Positions 7,966 through 16,439 of a DNA stretch of 64,000 nucleotides are shown in pieces. Source of the DNA: an uncultured Alphaproteobacteria bacterium (GTDB lineage Bacteria; Pseudomonadota; Alphaproteobacteria; Micavibrionales; Micavibrionaceae). The position numbers were made by a program, and so were the translations under genes. Below the pieces are notes generated by a model, which was not told the origin of the DNA, made no database searches, and worked only from the letters and a program-made list of their open reading frames with translations. The DNA is taken from the NCBI GenBank assembly GCA_946481075.1, contig CAMLMC010000002.1, positions 186,001-250,000 of the forward strand. The letters are read 5' to 3'. The first letter of the stretch is position 1. The number at the start of each line of letters is the position of its first letter.

Positions 7966-9000
7966 TTATGTTTTGTACGGGCCGTTGCCGACGTTGTAGT
8001 AATCCCTGTACCAGCCCACAAAACGCGAGAGGCCGTCTTGCAATCTGGTCCGCGGTTTGAAATCGCAAATCTTTTCCAGCTCCTCTGTATCTGCGTATGT
8101 GGCATACACATCACCCGGCTGCATGGGAAGCATTTCGGTCACGGCCTCTATGCCTGTTTCCTTTTCCAGTATTCTGATCATGTCCATCAGGTCTGCTGGA
8201 CTGCTGTTCCCGATATTATACAGGCGGTAGGGTGCTTTGCTTGTCGCCGGATCTGGCTTGTCTCCGCTCCAATTCGGGTTGGGCGCCGGATGAATATCAA
8301 TCAAGCGGACAATCGCTTCGATAATGTCATCAATATAGGTGAAATCGCGTTTCATATCCCCATGATTGAAAATTTGAATCGGCTTTTTTTCAAAAATCGA
8401 TTTTGTAAATTTAAAATACGCCATATCGGGTCTTCCCCATGGCCCATAGACCGTAAAAAACCGCAGGCCGGTGCACGGTAATCCGTAAAGATGGGCATAG
8501 GAGTGCGCCATCAATTCATTGGATTTTTTAGTGGCGGCATACAATGAAACCGGATGGTCGACATTGTCGGACACCGAAAACGGGAGCCGCGTGTTTGCAC
8601 CGTACACAGAGCTGGAGGATGCATATAGAAGATGGCCGATATCGTTGCGGCGGCACGCTTCCAGCACATTCAAAAATCCCGCAAGATTGCTTGAAACATA
8701 GGCATGCGGGTTTTCTATCGAATATCTGACTCCCGCCTGTGCCGCCAGATTTACAACGGCTTCGGGTTTATGCGCCTTAACGATGTCATCGAGCCTTTGA
8801 CCATTCTCCAGCGCCATGGCTTCGAATGTGAAATTCGAATGCGTTTTAAGGTTTTTCAGCCGGTTTTCTTTTAAACCAACGTCATAATAGTCGTTCAAAT
8901 TGTCTATGCCGACCACATGCACGCCCATACCGCACAGGCGCGATGCCAGATGATAACCGATAAACCCGGCGGCGCCGGTGACAAGAATGGTTTTAGGCAT
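7966..9000 (-). CDS. NAD-dependent sugar epimerase, probably UDP-glucuronate 4-epimerase
   Basis: Extended short-chain dehydrogenase of about 344 residues. The N-terminal Rossmann motif GAAGFIGYHLA binds NAD, and the catalytic YxxxK is in SLYAATKKSNE. The motifs FFTVYGPWGRPDMAYFKF and NHGDMKRDFTYIDDI are typical of UDP-glucuronate 4-epimerases, which make UDP-galacturonate for surface polysaccharides. An ATG at 9057 would add 19 residues before the Rossmann fold; the ATG at 9000 is preferred because the protein then starts MPKTILVTG like its relatives. It overlaps the upstream glycosyltransferase gene by eight bases, which suggests joint use of UDP-uronic acid. Confidence 0.88.
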   Translation of the reverse strand: MPKTILVTGAAGFIGYHLASRLCGMGVHVVGIDNLNDYYDVGLKENRLKNLKTHSNFTFEAMALENGQRLDDIVKAHKPEAVVNLAAQAGVRYSIENPHAYVSSNLAGFLNVLEACRRNDIGHLLYASSSSVYGANTRLPFSVSDNVDHPVSLYAATKKSNELMAHSYAHLYGLPCTGLRFFTVYGPWGRPDMAYFKFTKSIFEKKPIQIFNHGDMKRDFTYIDDIIEAIVRLIDIHPAPNPNWSGDKPDPATSKAPYRLYNIGNSSPADLMDMIRILEKETGIEAVTEMLPMQPGDVYATYADTEELEKICDFKPRTRLQDGLSRFVGWYRDYYNVGNGPYKT

Positions 9001-10144
9001 GTGGTCCCTCATCAAGAATGCTGGCAACCATTTGCCGTACATCGTTTCCATCGCCAATCGTCGATATCATTTTTGCAAGCATTTCTTCCCAATTCAGGAT
9101 GGACGACCGGTCGATCATACCCCGGTCATATGCCATGGCGGTATAAAACGCTTTCCCGATTGTCTCATCGACACGGCTGGAATCGTATGGAATGACATGC
9201 GCCCGTCCGATCGAGGCAAATTTGGGCGCGACTATAGGAAGAGAGCAGTATGTATATTGAACAAGTTTCAGGCTCGATTCACTTAAATATTCGCAATCTT
9301 CCGAATGGGAATAAGGGGCAAGTCCGATGTCCGCAAACTTGATATAGGGGATCAGTTTTTCCATGGCGAATTCGCCATAGACGATCACGTTCGGCAGGGG
9401 CGTTTCCAGTTTTGCCTTGCGGCCAAAAATATGAAACTTCCATGTCGGAAATTCCTTAGCCAAAACCTCGATTGCGTGCGCATCAAATTGCATGTCGCCG
9501 ATGCTGATGGCATTCTGCCCTGTGGGATAGGGATTGACGGTTGCATTATCAAACAATCTTTTTTCGATGGCCTGGGGGATATATTGTACGGGCGCATCCG
9601 GCGGGAAATCGGCGATAGACGCTGTTGCATTTACCCTGATGGCGTCTTGCAGGGGGAGCGACAGCCTGTCTGTGTGGGGAATGATGGGATGGTATTTTAT
9701 AACAGAGTAACGATCGCTGAAATTATACAGGAAGCGGGCATTGGGAAATAGCTTCGCCAGCCTTGGCACCAGAACAATGCCGGCCCCGCTTTCGACAATA
9801 AAGAAATCAACGCCTTCGAGCCCGCTTAAAAGATTCTTCGGCATCATTTTTGGATATAGCGCAAAGACTGGCCAAGACAGAAGATTAAGGAGCCGATTGC
9901 CCAGATCGACCGGATGAAACAGCGGGCACCAGACATATCTTTGGATATTGTCAGAGAACTGCACCCATTTGTTATAGGGCGGATTGTTTTTACGGGCATT
10001 TTTTTTCAAAGCCGTTACGCGGCTGAAGCCCACGGTCATCCAGCGGACCGAATGTCCCCTGCGTGCCAGAATATCCGCCCAGAAGTGGAACCCTGTTTTG
10101 CGGTCACCATCTATTGCGTGGTGGGTTATCAATACGACTTTCAA
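8993..10144 (-). CDS. GumK-like glucuronosyltransferase (GT70 family)
   Basis: GT-B-fold glycosyltransferase resembling Xanthomonas GumK, which transfers glucuronate from UDP-glucuronate to a lipid-linked oligosaccharide at the inner membrane. Matching blocks are VESGAGIVLVPRLAKLFPNA, NVIVYGEF, YIKFADIGLAPYS and SSLKLVQYTYCSLPIVAP. There is no ATG start; TTG at 10144 has GGGA seven bases upstream, and TTG at 10162 is an alternative. The stop overlaps the start of a UDP-glucuronate epimerase-type gene, which supports a uronic-acid sugar donor. The acceptor is unknown. Confidence 0.78.
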   Translation of the reverse strand: MKVVLITHHAIDGDRKTGFHFWADILARRGHSVRWMTVGFSRVTALKKNARKNNPPYNKWVQFSDNIQRYVWCPLFHPVDLGNRLLNLLSWPVFALYPKMMPKNLLSGLEGVDFFIVESGAGIVLVPRLAKLFPNARFLYNFSDRYSVIKYHPIIPHTDRLSLPLQDAIRVNATASIADFPPDAPVQYIPQAIEKRLFDNATVNPYPTGQNAISIGDMQFDAHAIEVLAKEFPTWKFHIFGRKAKLETPLPNVIVYGEFAMEKLIPYIKFADIGLAPYSHSEDCEYLSESSLKLVQYTYCSLPIVAPKFASIGRAHVIPYDSSRVDETIGKAFYTAMAYDRGMIDRSSILNWEEMLAKMISTIGDGNDVRQMVASILDEGPHA

Positions 10145-10262
10145 TCCAAAATCCCGTTCCAAGGTTGTAACAAGGTTAGGATTATTAGCAATTATAAGGC
10201 AGGAAAGACAATATAAACTACGTGTGTTTGCATAATTTCATTAGCTCTTTTTGTCTTCCTGG

Positions 10263-11369
10263 CTAAAAAAGCGAAAGCTGCGCCTCCCGCGCGTTTCGGC
10301 GGAAATGCGCGGTTGAAAGCGGCGGGGTGGGTTTGTTCAAGCCGTATTTCGCCTTATAGAGTTTGAAAATATCGGCGATGCTTTCGGCGTAACGGCCTGT
10401 GCCGCGCATGCGAGTCTCGAAATCGGACTCATAGAGTTTGCCGCCGCGCGTATCGCGGACATGGGACAGGACTTTTTCAGCACGATCGGGGTAATGATCA
10501 CGCAGCCATGTCTGGAACATGTCTTTAACGCTATAGGGAAGGCGCAGCATCGTGTAGTGGGCCCGCGTTGCGCCTGCATCGGCGGCGGCCTTTAAAATAG
10601 CCGGGATTTCATGGTCGGTCAGGCCGGGCAGAACGGGGCCGATCATAATGCCGACCTTGATGTTTTCCTTGGCGAGCATTTCGACAGCCTTTAACCGCAA
10701 TGCGGGTTGCGAGGCGCGGGGTTCCATCGTTCGCGCAAGCTTGCCATCAAGCGTGGTGATGGATAACAGAATGCCGATGCCATTCCAGTCCCGCATCTCT
10801 CTAAAAATATCCATGTCACGCGTAACGAGGAAGTTTTTTGTTACAATCGACACAGGATTGCGGAATTCGTTGAACACTTTCAGGCAGCCGCGGGTGATTT
10901 CTAGTTTCCGCTCGCTCGGCTGGTAACAATCCGTGACACCGCTCATCATGACGACTTTCGGGGTCCAAGCTTTAGAGGAAAGCTTTCCGGCAACAAGATC
11001 CGGCGCATTCGGCTTCACATAGATTTGCGTTTCGAAATCAACACCTGCAGACAGACCGAGATATTCATGCGTTGGCCGCGCGAAACAATAAATGCAGCCA
11101 TGTTCGCATCCGCGATAGGGGTTGACCGAGGCCTCCATTCCCACATCGGGGCTGTCGTTGGTGGTGATGATGGACCGGCTGGTATCGGTATGCAAAACAG
11201 TGCGCATTTGCAGCCCATTTGCCAAGTCTTCCTCTTCGGCGAGGGCAATGGCATCGTAGTCATCACCGTCGGTAACGCGGGATTGCCTTTCAAACCGGCC
11301 CGATGTGTTTTCCCGTGTACCGCGGCCGCGGATCATTGGGCTGGGTTGGGCGAAATAAGGTTTGTTCAT
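10263..11369 (-). CDS. PA0069-family radical SAM protein (spore photoproduct lyase-like)
   Basis: 368 residues. The radical SAM cluster motif CxxxCxxC is CEHGCIYC inside NPYRGCEHGCIYCFARPTHE, where the three cysteines bind the 4Fe-4S cluster that cleaves S-adenosylmethionine. The N-terminus GRGTRENTSGRFE is characteristic of the PA0069 family, which is related to DNA-repair photoproduct lyases; its substrate is not established. It stands alone on the minus strand, with 196 bases before the divergent gene at 11566. Confidence 0.88.
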   Translation of the reverse strand: MNKPYFAQPSPMIRGRGTRENTSGRFERQSRVTDGDDYDAIALAEEEDLANGLQMRTVLHTDTSRSIITTNDSPDVGMEASVNPYRGCEHGCIYCFARPTHEYLGLSAGVDFETQIYVKPNAPDLVAGKLSSKAWTPKVVMMSGVTDCYQPSERKLEITRGCLKVFNEFRNPVSIVTKNFLVTRDMDIFREMRDWNGIGILLSITTLDGKLARTMEPRASQPALRLKAVEMLAKENIKVGIMIGPVLPGLTDHEIPAILKAAADAGATRAHYTMLRLPYSVKDMFQTWLRDHYPDRAEKVLSHVRDTRGGKLYESDFETRMRGTGRYAESIADIFKLYKAKYGLNKPTPPLSTAHFRRNAREAQLSLF

Positions 11370-11512
11370 AACAGGCAGACTATCATATGTTCTTGATTTG
11401 TTCTATATAAATGATGATCAGGGCGACTTTGAATTTTTAAACAAAAAAAGGACAGAAGCGGGCGAAGAGAACACTTGCGAAAACCCTGACGGAGGAATAG
11501 ATATACGTACTT

Positions 11513-11531
11513 GAGAATAATTCCTATTATC
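11513..11531 (+). promoter_or_regulatory. Fur-box-like inverted repeat upstream of the 781-residue protein gene
   Basis: The 19-base site GAGAATAATTCCTATTATC has near-palindromic ends (GAGAAT/ATTATC) and matches 13 of 19 bases of the classical Fur consensus. It sits 35 bases before the ATG at 11566, in an AT-rich leader without a clear ribosome binding site. It could be an operator, but one weak match is little evidence. Confidence 0.25.
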
Positions 11532-11565
11532 AGGATTTTCAATAATACTTTAACAGTGATTACCT

Positions 11566-13911
11566 ATGACGGCGGCCCTGAAAAAACAGCAAGAATTTGA
11601 TGTGTCATCACAAGCGGAATTGCATGGCAATGACGCGGTGGAAGATCTTGACCCGCTTTTTGCACAGGCCGTCCAGCGCGTGTTTGATCTGCGTGAACGC
11701 GGCATCGAACTCAAGGTCAAAGCCCGCAACAAACCATATGATGCATTGATCGAAGTCGCAGAGCAGTTGCGCGAATTTGGCCTCTCCAACAACGTTGCGG
11801 ATGTGCTTGTGGACGCTCTGGAAACACAGGCGACGCAACTGGGTGCGGATTTTACACGCAAAGAAAAACCGACCCCGCTCGAAGTGTCGATTACGGTTGC
11901 GGACAAAGCGCCCGAACTTGATAAAAGCAAAACCCATTTCATGGTTGCCTTTGACGGCAAGAAAAAATACGGCGCGGAATACAGCACTGTTGATTATCAC
12001 CTTGCCGGACAGGGATCGAACTGGACCAAATCGACATCGACGAATGTTCCGGCGCTGGAAAAAATGTTCACTGGGGGCGGCGAACAATATCTGATCTTCC
12101 ATTTCGAAAAACTGGAAGGCGATGGTGTCGATGGTTTAAATGTTTCCAGCGGCGCGCAACAATTGCCGCAAGCCGAAGTAAACACAGTGAGTATTTTGGA
12201 GGCCGCAGGACCGCGTGCCCGCGCCGCCGATCTTGCGCCTGTTCGCGAGGCGATGGAAAGCGGGAAGATGTCACCTGCCGAAACGGCCGTGATCAATACG
12301 GTTGCCCAATTGAACCGCACAGTGGAATCAATCGCCCGTGCACCGGAACAGCTAAAGCAGGCGCAACAGATTGTGAAACCGATCCGCCAGGAAGTTACAC
12401 AAAAACTGGAAGCGATGACGCAATCCGGCCAATTGCCGAAACCCGCCGTTCTGAATGCCGTTATTGCCTCCGCCCAGCGCGCCGAAGTTGTTATCGCTCC
12501 GCAAAAGCCGCAAGTGGTTGCACCGGCCGCGGTGAAACCGGCGGTAACGACAACAAACAATGCGTCTTCGCCTGTGATGAAGGCCGATAACAACAATACC
12601 GTCAGTTCTGTTAAGGCAGCCGCGCCGAAAGCAGAGGCCCCCGCTGTGGCACAACCTGCTCGTCCGGAGCCAGTGGCCGCCGCACCTTCTGCTCAAAAAT
12701 TCACATCACAAGTATCTGCACCGGTGGTGCCCAAGGTTGAAACTCCTGCCGCTGTACAGCCTGTTCGCGTGGCCCCTGTAGCGGTGGCTCCTGCGATTGT
12801 TACGCCGTCTCCTGCGCAAGTGGCTCCTACCGTTGCCAAGCCCGCCATGGCCGAAATGAAAGCACCGGAAACGCCGCGTGTTCAGGCGGTGGAAGCGCCG
12901 CGTGCCTTTGTTCAGGCACCCGTTGTGGCGGCCCCTGTGCCCCAACAGCCTGCCTATGTTGCTCCCGTGCAATCTGCCCCGCCTGTGCATAAACAGGAAA
13001 CGCCATCCTATACGGCGCCGGTTCAGGCAGCCCCCGTTGTGACGCCTGTAGCGCAAAAAGCCGAAGTGGTCGCACCGGTCCAGCAAACGCCAAAGATTGA
13101 AAATCCGACGGATGAAATTGAAGAAGAGGGACCGTCGATCGCCGTGCCACGCGCTGCGGTTAAACCAAATTCTCCCGTGAACACTGGACCCCGCTCGACG
13201 GGCTCTTCGGGCAACGGTGTTTCCGCTTTCGCGGCGGGCGGCTCTATAAGCTCTTTCGGAAACGATGCACCGGTTATCGCGGCGCAGACTGCCGAGGCCC
13301 CTAAAATTGAATCTCGTGACAGCGATGCGCCGGAAATGACGAAAGCGCAAGCAATCGAACAAACGCAGGCTGTCCAGATGAAATCGGCGCAGGATGCGAT
13401 CACATCTGTTGCGGCATCGCTTGGTGTTTCGGCTACGGCGCTCAATATTTCGGCGGCTGAAATCGCGGCTGCGCCGCAGGCGACGAAACAAACCTTACGG
13501 AACATGGCGCAAAAACCGATCCAGCAGATGATGGAATCCCAAATCATCGTGGAGCGGGAAGAACGCGAAGCCGATCAGCGCAAGGAGCGTGAAAAATTCC
13601 TTGCCGCGCAGGAGCGCGAAGCCGATGAGAAAAAGGCCAAAGAGAAAAAAGAACATGAGGCCGCAATGGCGCGCGCCAGCGCCATGCAACAACCCCTGAT
13701 GCAAACAATGCAGGCCGCCGAAATCGCCCGCCCGAAAGCCGCCGAGCCAACGCAGGCACAGACCGACTACGAGAAGTTTTTCAAACGAGATGAGATTAAA
13801 ACAACGACGAGTTTGTCATCCAGTTTTAATACAGCATGCAGTGGTAATTGCGCAACGTGCCGTGGCTGTAGTGTTGGCGGGCAATCCCGTGCACCGGCAC
13901 CGACAGTTTAA
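11566..13911 (+). CDS. Large Ala/Pro/Val-rich protein of unknown function with Cys-rich tail
   Basis: 781 residues, family not recognised. Residues 1 to about 200 look folded and mixed alpha/beta (THFMVAFDGKKKYGAEYSTV). A helical part reaches about 310. From there to about 530 the chain is low complexity, dominated by Ala, Pro, Val and Gln. A very charged coiled-coil-like helix (EREEREADQRKEREKF) lies near 660-710. The last 30 residues hold four closely spaced cysteines (CSGNCATCRGC), a possible metal site or disulphide knot. No signal peptide or membrane helix is seen. The stop codon directly abuts the stop of the convergent gene at 13912, whose product also has a SGNCxxxC motif. The two may be functionally linked. 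Confidence 0.65.
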   Translation: MTAALKKQQEFDVSSQAELHGNDAVEDLDPLFAQAVQRVFDLRERGIELKVKARNKPYDALIEVAEQLREFGLSNNVADVLVDALETQATQLGADFTRKEKPTPLEVSITVADKAPELDKSKTHFMVAFDGKKKYGAEYSTVDYHLAGQGSNWTKSTSTNVPALEKMFTGGGEQYLIFHFEKLEGDGVDGLNVSSGAQQLPQAEVNTVSILEAAGPRARAADLAPVREAMESGKMSPAETAVINTVAQLNRTVESIARAPEQLKQAQQIVKPIRQEVTQKLEAMTQSGQLPKPAVLNAVIASAQRAEVVIAPQKPQVVAPAAVKPAVTTTNNASSPVMKADNNNTVSSVKAAAPKAEAPAVAQPARPEPVAAAPSAQKFTSQVSAPVVPKVETPAAVQPVRVAPVAVAPAIVTPSPAQVAPTVAKPAMAEMKAPETPRVQAVEAPRAFVQAPVVAAPVPQQPAYVAPVQSAPPVHKQETPSYTAPVQAAPVVTPVAQKAEVVAPVQQTPKIENPTDEIEEEGPSIAVPRAAVKPNSPVNTGPRSTGSSGNGVSAFAAGGSISSFGNDAPVIAAQTAEAPKIESRDSDAPEMTKAQAIEQTQAVQMKSAQDAITSVAASLGVSATALNISAAEIAAAPQATKQTLRNMAQKPIQQMMESQIIVEREEREADQRKEREKFLAAQEREADEKKAKEKKEHEAAMARASAMQQPLMQTMQAAEIARPKAAEPTQAQTDYEKFFKRDEIKTTTSLSSSFNTACSGNCATCRGCSVGGQSRAPAPTV

Positions 13912-14643
13912 TTACGCCTGCTTTTCAAAAACGAACTGACGAATATAGGGGAACGCAGGGCCTAAATCCGCTTTTAGGCCTGATTCTGTTGCGCGTGTAT
14001 CCCCGCCATTGACGCAATTGTTTCCGCAATTGCCAGAAAATACTACAGTTAAAATACCGCCTTTGTAGGATTTTGCACTGACATGTCCTTTATCGGACCT
14101 GATCGTATCATAGACTGTCGTGCGTTCACCGCGGCCTTGCTTACGATCAAACTCTGCTTTGTTGGCCGTTGCCTCCATATAGGATTTTCTTAAATGAACA
14201 CTGATATTCTGCATGATATCGGCATCGCTGCCCATAGCTTGCGGATTTGAATAAAAAGGTTTTTTGTTCTTTATGAACTCTCGTTCCATAATGTCGGCAT
14301 AACTTTGTGCGATTGTTTTTGGTGCCGATGCTGCGAGCTGCCCCCCCAATTGGGTTGCCGATGTTTTTACCTCGTTGTCCCACGATAAACCGGATCTAAG
14401 CGTTATTTCGAGACAATCCCATGGCCCACCTTCATACTCTTTTAGCTTCGAGGATGAAAAGAGGGTGATGGAGGCCACACGCGGATCGGCCAAAATCATC
14501 GCCGCGCCATAAAATCCGGATTGTTTGGCCTGATCTTTATTGGATATTTTATGCTCGCCCATCGGTAGGACGGGCGGCTTATCTTGCAGAATAAACACGC
14601 ACGATTCATCCGTGCCGGATCGTTTTTTATAAGCAACACTCAT
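13912..14643 (-). CDS. Unknown 243-residue protein with SGNC motif
   Basis: A soluble-looking protein with no recognised family and no signal peptide. The N-terminus (SGTDESCVFILQDKPPVLPMGE) suggests a beta-rich fold, the middle is helical, and near the C-terminus is GILTVVFSGNCGNNCVNGGD with two cysteines. A similar SGNCxxxC spacing occurs in the tail of the convergent 781-residue protein. It lies 21 bases downstream of the gene at 14665-15435 on the same strand and is probably co-transcribed with it. Confidence 0.6.
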   Translation of the reverse strand: MSVAYKKRSGTDESCVFILQDKPPVLPMGEHKISNKDQAKQSGFYGAAMILADPRVASITLFSSSKLKEYEGGPWDCLEITLRSGLSWDNEVKTSATQLGGQLAASAPKTIAQSYADIMEREFIKNKKPFYSNPQAMGSDADIMQNISVHLRKSYMEATANKAEFDRKQGRGERTTVYDTIRSDKGHVSAKSYKGGILTVVFSGNCGNNCVNGGDTRATESGLKADLGPAFPYIRQFVFEKQA

Positions 14644-14664
14644 TTTTACACACCTTGAAATTTT

Positions 14665-15435
14665 TTATGGCGATAATGGCGCAGGACCTTGGTCCTCGAA
14701 TGCAAACGGGCTGTTTTCAATCTCATCATCTATATCTATTTGTTTGTCTTCCGGCTCAGGCTCTGGTTCTGGCGGGAATTTTTGTGTAGCCACGGTTAAA
14801 GCAGCATTGTCCTTGATATCGAGGTAGATGTCATACGCCTTTTGTTTCAGGCCGCCATTGAACGCCGCATAGGGTGGGATTTTTGACTCCGCGACTTCTT
14901 CTGAACTGGCGTCCAGCCCAATATCCTTGCAGACTAGTTTTAAAATATATCGTGATAATTCATCACTGGTGTCGCCGAAATTGACTTTGGTCCAGCCCAA
15001 GGCCTTTGCACTATGCGCCAAAATCATCGCGGCTTTCACGCGTTCGATGACAGCCTGTTCCGCCTCTACCTTGTTCTTGTCGGTATAATCCATTTCAAGA
15101 TGCCGACAAGTGATGTGTTCATGCCGTCCGGGGGCTTGGGGCAAATAAAACACAACAAAATGCCGGTCATAGATGGTCGTGACAAGCTCTTCCTTGGTGT
15201 CAGGATGCGGGCTTGGGAAAACTTTTGTTATTGTTTTCGCAAGGAAGGCGAGGCTGTCGTCGTTTGTGGCTTTGTCAAAATCCCATCTCGGCTCGAACTG
15301 AATGTCTGTGACGCCTTTGGATTTCAGACCTGCTTCATAATCGAGCATCTTCATGATGCGTTCGCGGCGCCAGCGTTTACGCATGCGCGTGTCGAAATCG
15401 TCGTTCGGATCGTCTTCGTTGCGGATATCCATCAT
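14665..15435 (-). CDS. Unknown 256-residue protein, first gene of a two-gene unit
   Basis: A soluble, charged protein. The N-terminal third is basic and helical (RMRKRWRRERIMKML), the middle has FVVFYLPQAPGRHEHITC and AAMILAHSAKALGWTKVNFGD, and the C-terminus is Pro/Glu/Asp-rich. The AHSAKALGWTKVNF segment vaguely recalls LPD7-type domains of mobile-element proteins, but this is too weak to name. The ATG at 15435 is chosen over a GTG at 15444 because an AGG site lies eight bases upstream. That site forms one arm of a perfect 27-base palindrome, so translation or transcription of this unit is probably controlled. Confidence 0.6.
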   Translation of the reverse strand: MMDIRNEDDPNDDFDTRMRKRWRRERIMKMLDYEAGLKSKGVTDIQFEPRWDFDKATNDDSLAFLAKTITKVFPSPHPDTKEELVTTIYDRHFVVFYLPQAPGRHEHITCRHLEMDYTDKNKVEAEQAVIERVKAAMILAHSAKALGWTKVNFGDTSDELSRYILKLVCKDIGLDASSEEVAESKIPPYAAFNGGLKQKAYDIYLDIKDNAALTVATQKFPPEPEPEPEDKQIDIDDEIENSPFAFEDQGPAPLSP

Positions 15436-15443
15436 AGAACACA

Positions 15444-15470
15444 CCTAATTGATAACGGTTATCAATTAGG
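15444..15470. promoter_or_regulatory. Perfect 27-bp palindrome over the ribosome binding site of the 14665 gene
   Basis: Two 13-base arms, CCTAATTGATAAC and GTTATCAATTAGG, flank one central base. As DNA it looks like a dimeric repressor operator; the core TTGATAAC/GTTATCAA resembles LacI-family sites. As minus-strand RNA it would fold into a hairpin whose 3' arm contains the AGG ribosome binding site of the gene starting at 15435. Both roles are possible. Confidence 0.6.
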
Positions 15471-15519
15471 GGATCGGGGCAAAAAAGTCAAAGAAAATCG
15501 TGCAGCCGGAAATGCCCCA

Positions 15520-15891
15520 TCAGGCCTTCCGGTCAAGGAGCTTCAGGCTTTCCTCGGCCATGTCTTCGGCGGTTTTGATGACAGAGAGGCTGGCTTTATA
15601 GCTGATTTCCGCAAGTTTGAGGTTTACGGCCTCTTCGGCGAAATCCACGTTCGGCAGGCCGATAAAGCCGGAGGGGTCCGCCAGCGGGGAATCAGGGGCA
15701 TAAACCCGGGACGTACCGTTCGGGCGGTCGACGTTGCGGGCCTGTGCACCACCGGTTTCATTGGTTGTCTGGACTGTCGTCTGGGGCGTGTAGCCGACGC
15801 TGGAGGCGTTCGCGATATTGCCAGCCGCCGCCTCTACCCGTTTCGAGGAGGCGAAAAGTCCGGTTAACGCGGTGGATATGGCACCAATCAT
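15520..15891 (-). CDS. FlgC-like flagellar basal-body rod family protein
   Basis: 123 residues. The N-terminus MIGAISTALTGLFASSKRVE followed by AAGNIANASSVGYTP is the flagellar rod/hook N-terminal motif (helix then N-A-N). The C-terminus VDFAEEAVNLKLAEISYKAS matches the family's C-terminal helix. It is slightly shorter than normal FlgC (about 135-140 residues). The ATG at 15891 is chosen because the frame upstream to 16071 has no family similarity and overlaps the divergent gene at 15957. No other flagellar gene is nearby, so it may be a paralogue instead of the main rod protein. Confidence 0.75.
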   Translation of the reverse strand: MIGAISTALTGLFASSKRVEAAAGNIANASSVGYTPQTTVQTTNETGGAQARNVDRPNGTSRVYAPDSPLADPSGFIGLPNVDFAEEAVNLKLAEISYKASLSVIKTAEDMAEESLKLLDRKA

Positions 15892-15956
15892 CTTTATAGG
15901 ATACCATATTTGCGTTAAAAGATTCTGCAAATTTAAGCCGTCCGGAGAGCCCAAGC

Positions 15957-16433
15957 ATGAAAAAAATGAACCATTTTGCCCTGATTTTGGCGAGTTCAGT
16001 CCTGGCATTGTCTGCTCCGGCGATGGCGGCAGGCGGATTTGGCTGGTGGCCCGGTCACTGGCAATGGGCACAGTATAAAAACTTCAATCCCTATCTGGAA
16101 GAAGGTAAAAAATCCCAGAATACCCAGTGGGATGAGGAAGACTGGTACGTGCAGGACTGGATTGCGCAAAACGGTGACGGGTTCAAACTGATCGACGGGT
16201 GGTTCCGCACCAATATTCTGCACAAACAGGATGAAGAAGGCGGGGTGCCCGTGGTGATTGTCGGCCCGCAATTCTATCGCCTGTCTGGTTTCGACAAACG
16301 CCGTGTGATAACGACCCTTGATGCCGTTTATGGCGTAACCTACAACAATGCGCACCCCGTTATCCTGTTGAAAGACTGGAGAACGAAACGCCAGATCGGC
16401 GTTTTTACCAAAGACGGGCTTCAGCTCGAATAG
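15957..16433 (+). CDS. Secreted protein of unknown function
   Basis: 158 residues with a clear Sec signal peptide (MKKMNHFALILASSVLALSAPAMA, cleavage after about residue 24). The mature part is rich in tryptophan (GFGWWPGHWQWAQY) and has a compact alpha/beta second half (VPVVIVGPQFYRLSGFDKRR) ending in KDGLQLE. No family is recognised. A GGAGAG ribosome binding site precedes the ATG. It is divergent from the FlgC-like gene and probably periplasmic or exported. Confidence 0.7.
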   Translation: MKKMNHFALILASSVLALSAPAMAAGGFGWWPGHWQWAQYKNFNPYLEEGKKSQNTQWDEEDWYVQDWIAQNGDGFKLIDGWFRTNILHKQDEEGGVPVVIVGPQFYRLSGFDKRRVITTLDAVYGVTYNNAHPVILLKDWRTKRQIGVFTKDGLQLE

Positions 16434-16439
16434 GCCAAA

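Noticed and set aside
12706..13491. 261-codon minus-strand frame in the 781-residue protein gene
   Set aside because: It mirrors the Ala/Pro/Val-rich low-complexity region and reads as an Arg/Gly/Asn-rich shadow with no recognisable motif.
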